Positions 63,236 through 64,000 of a DNA stretch of 64,000 bases are shown here, in pieces; position 1 is the stretch's first letter; every line of letters begins with the position of its first letter. The translations under genes were made by a program, and so were the position numbers. Origin of the DNA: Flexithrix dorotheae DSM 6795. Its GTDB lineage: Bacteria > Bacteroidota > Bacteroidia > Cytophagales > Flammeovirgaceae. Where the stretch lies: NCBI RefSeq assembly GCF_000379765.1, contig NZ_KB903509.1, forward strand, positions 273,136-337,135, in the 5' to 3' direction. The notes beneath the pieces are model-generated. The model was not told the DNA's origin. It saw only the letters and a program-made list of their open reading frames with translations, and searched no databases.

Positions 63236-63697
63236 ATGGCATTAAATATCAATCAGAAGGCACCAGACTTTACCCTATTCTCCACTGAGGGCAAATCGTT
63301 TAAATTGTCGGAGGATATGAAAGGTAAACCCTGCATTATTTATTTTTATCCCAAAAACTTCACTCCTGGTTGTACCAAAGAGGCATGTGGTTTTAGGGAT
63401 GCTCAGAGCATATTTGAAGAGTTGGAAATTCCGATTTTTGGAATAAGCAGAGATAACCCGCAAAGTCATTTAAAATTTAAGAAAAACTATAATCTTCCTT
63501 ATCATTTACTTTCTGATGAAAATGGTCAGGTATGTAAAGCTTATAAAGCTATTATCCCATTTTTAGGTATTCCTAAAAGGATTACCTATCTGCTGGATAA
63601 AGATCATATTATTGTTGGGGTCTATGACAATATGTTCGATGCATATGGCCATATAAAGGAAATGATTGAAAAACTACAAAATGAAGAAGTTGAATAA
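63236..63697 (+). CDS. bcp: Thioredoxin-dependent peroxiredoxin (BCP/PrxQ)
   Basis: 153 residues, normal for PrxQ. The peroxidatic Cys is in NFTPGCTKEACGFRD and the second Cys five residues later is the resolving one of the atypical 2-Cys PrxQ group. It starts INQKAPDFTLFSTEGKSFKL and ends with DKDHIIVGVYDNMFDAYGH. It reduces hydrogen and organic peroxides in the cytosol using thioredoxin. The gene is monocistronic with a good terminator. Confidence 0.95.
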   Translation: MALNINQKAPDFTLFSTEGKSFKLSEDMKGKPCIIYFYPKNFTPGCTKEACGFRDAQSIFEELEIPIFGISRDNPQSHLKFKKNYNLPYHLLSDENGQVCKAYKAIIPFLGIPKRITYLLDKDHIIVGVYDNMFDAYGHIKEMIEKLQNEEVE

Positions 63698-63720
63698 AAA
63701 AATGGCCATTAAGGCAGTCA

Positions 63721-63755
63721 AGGTCGGAAGAAAAATCTTCCGACTTTTTTTATTT
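63721..63755 (+). terminator. Terminator of bcp
   Basis: Arms gtcggaag (63723-63730) and cttccgac (63737-63744) followed by seven T. Confidence 0.9.
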
Positions 63756-63769
63756 TCAAGGAGTCATTT

Positions 63770-64000
63770 TTCTTAAAAAGGGGGAGATAAAAATCTGCAT
63801 ACTAATTGTTGATTGGTCTAACTAAATTGTAGAAACGGTTGTTTTATTAGTATTTTAAATAGGGATAAATAAAATGCTATGACAGTTTTTAAAGACCACA
63901 AAATATCGGCTGGCCAATTGTTTGACTTTATTCCCGAAGCACTGCTTACTCATCTTTCCACTACCACCAAAGTTGATTATTATTCAAAAGTCCTACACGG
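63770..64000 (+). mobile_element. Left end of a probable insertion sequence
   Basis: If the frame at 63879 is an IS4-like transposase, the element must begin somewhere between the bcp terminator (63755) and the ATG. The terminal inverted repeat and target duplication cannot be identified with only one end present, so the left boundary is approximate. Confidence 0.45.
63879..64000 (+). CDS. IS4-family-like transposase, N-terminal part only
   Basis: An open frame from the ATG at 63879 to the right edge (41 codons, no stop) reads MTVFKDHKISAGQLFDFIPE and continues LLTHLSTTTKVDYYSKVLHG. The GQLFDFIPEALL...HxxDYYxKxLxG pattern is that of the N-terminal domain (DUF4372 type) of IS4-family transposases common in Bacteroidota. 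The catalytic DDE core lies outside the window. The gene is 180 bases behind bcp, beyond a terminator. The call rests on pattern memory and needs the downstream sequence. Confidence 0.7.
   Translation, partial: MTVFKDHKISAGQLFDFIPEALLTHLSTTTKVDYYSKVLH

Overview
The window looks like chromosomal DNA of a free-living, aerobic member of the Bacteroidota, most likely the order Cytophagales. The DNA is AT-rich. Candidate promoters fit the Bacteroidota TTG / TAnnTTTG pattern, ribosome-binding sites are weak, and secreted proteins have short signal peptides ending in A-Q or in a lipobox Cys. Diagnostic families include DUF4136 lipoproteins, the Bacteroidota-type dihydroorotase and RibBA, a MetS small subunit, and a PSD1/DUF1501 pair. 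The species cannot be named from the sequence alone. Gene density is ordinary. There is one tRNA (His) and no rRNA, CRISPR array, prophage or integrative element. The only mobile-element signal is the first 41 codons of an IS4-like transposase at the right edge.

Layout. 1-2.3 kb: blaR1-like (partial) and blaI regulatory pair behind three palindromes, a VOC protein and a DUF4136 lipoprotein. 2.7-10.6 kb: a distinctive block with a membrane-anchored ceramidase-like protein and a CadC-like membrane winged-helix regulator on the minus strand, divergent from a planctomycete-type cytochrome c/PSD1 lipoprotein and a Tat-exported DUF1501 protein. 11-19.5 kb: rpoN, a membrane protein, a GT-C glycosyltransferase, PspC, fabG, a 58-residue protein and a class A PBP. 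19.6-25.2 kb (minus): outer-membrane protein, tRNA-His, dihydroorotase, a KTSC-like protein, rsgA, waaA and an ECF sigma factor. 25.5-32.9 kb: zinc phospholipase C-like protein, upp plus a Ca/Na exchanger, a small membrane protein, ArsA-type ATPase, and envelope proteins. 32.9-40.4 kb: Mn-type superoxide dismutase, an anti-sigma-like protein, mlaE-mlaF, an SDR, a beta-barrel candidate, and an O-methyltransferase carrying a perfect 18-bp internal duplication. 41-52.9 kb: vanadium haloperoxidase-like protein divergent from a LacI regulator, a TPR histidine kinase, a MetP/MetS-like amino-acid importer, a GT-C/TPR fusion and gpsA. 53-64 kb: adenine deaminase, a 41-residue lipoprotein with a structured leader, a TPR lipoprotein, flavin reductase, CsbD-like protein, BASS transporter, a GAF-PAS membrane sensor without an output domain, ribBA with a degenerate RibA half, bcp and the transposase edge.

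How the genes fit together. Most are housekeeping: cell wall and LPS (PBP1, WaaA, MlaEF, FabG, GpsA), nucleotide salvage and synthesis (Upp, dihydroorotase, adenine deaminase), riboflavin, oxidative stress (SOD, Bcp), ribosome maturation (RsgA) and sigma factors. The less ordinary parts are the PSD1/DUF1501/ceramidase/membrane-regulator block; several apparently gene-free stretches that carry inverted repeats and terminators with no gene in front of them (2.4, 44.1, 51.9 and 54.9 kb); and proteins with odd architecture or active sites (RibBA, GT-C/TPR fusion, GAF-PAS sensor). No single complete, clearly new multi-gene defence or metabolic system was recognised.
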